Assembly: GCA_021778875.1 (NCBI GenBank)
Contig: JAJYBT010000261.1
Span: 1-5,380, forward strand
From: Acidobacteriota bacterium
Lineage (GTDB): Bacteria > Acidobacteriota > Terriglobia > Terriglobales > Acidobacteriaceae
DNA length: 5,380 nucleotides
Direction of reading: 5' to 3'
Shown: positions 5,358 through 5,380 of the stretch, piece by piece
Numbering within the stretch: position 1 is the stretch's first letter
Layout: each line of letters starts with the position of its first letter
Program-made: the position numbers and the translations under genes
The notes under the pieces: model-generated
Seen by the model: the letters and a program-made list of their open reading frames with translations, nothing else
The model's database searches: none
Told to the model about the DNA's origin: nothing

Positions 5358-5380
5358 GCCACATTCGGGCCGATCACCTG
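5273..5380 (-). CDS. Internal fragment of an FAD-dependent (aromatic-hydroxylase-type) monooxygenase
   Basis: Reading the minus strand from 5380 gives an open frame containing VAYELDWMTSYRFSQRVAGG, then FRRGRAFLAG. This is the segment that precedes the FAD-contacting GDAAH motif in flavoprotein ring hydroxylases, with the usual W...Y...RVA..(Y/F)R.GR(V/A)FLAG spacing. Exactly where GDAAH should follow, the reading changes to SCPMPRLCLSVA and stops at 5236-5234. It therefore breaks at the same point where the plus-strand oxidoreductase loses homology. The N-terminal part lies beyond the window and the C-terminal part is absent. No function beyond the family can be assigned. Confidence 0.6.

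Overview
The window is GC-rich bacterial DNA. NtrC-type signalling, a heme-bearing outer-membrane porin and the general gene style suggest a diderm soil or sediment bacterium, perhaps an acidobacterium. That placement is an inference from style, not from a marker gene.

Layout: (1) The left edge holds the 5' end of a minus-strand secreted protein of unknown function (240 to 1, running off the window). (2) A 245-bp divergent intergenic region follows. (3) A plus-strand two-component pair comes next: a two-helix membrane histidine kinase (486-1562) and, overlapping it by 4 bp, an NtrC-family sigma-54 activator (best start GTG at 1559, ending 2959). (4) A 101-bp gap carries a good -24/-12 sigma-54 promoter match (3018-3034). 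(5) Two cytochrome genes 12 bp apart follow: a 443-residue fused monoheme cytochrome/outer-membrane beta-barrel resembling the Cyc2 porin-cytochrome family (3061-4392), and a small exported monoheme cytochrome c (4405-4812). (6) A strong intrinsic terminator sits at 4867-4903. (7) The start of a GltD-like iron-sulfur oxidoreductase begins at 4977. (8) At about 5271-5283 that gene stops making sense, and the remaining ~105 bp read on the minus strand as a piece of an FAD-dependent aromatic-ring-type monooxygenase.

Working model (inference): the kinase responds to a membrane or cytoplasmic cue and phosphorylates the activator. The activator then drives sigma-54-dependent transcription of a two-gene electron-transfer module. 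In that module electrons would cross the outer membrane through the heme-plugged porin and pass to the small periplasmic cytochrome, or travel the reverse way. A regulator, a matching promoter type, the two-gene operon and its terminator therefore form a compact, self-contained regulated unit. The electron donor or acceptor (Fe(II), another extracellular substrate, or an inner-membrane complex) cannot be read from the sequence.

The right end looks like a rearrangement or, more likely, a chimeric assembly join, so the last gene should not be treated as a natural 126-residue protein.
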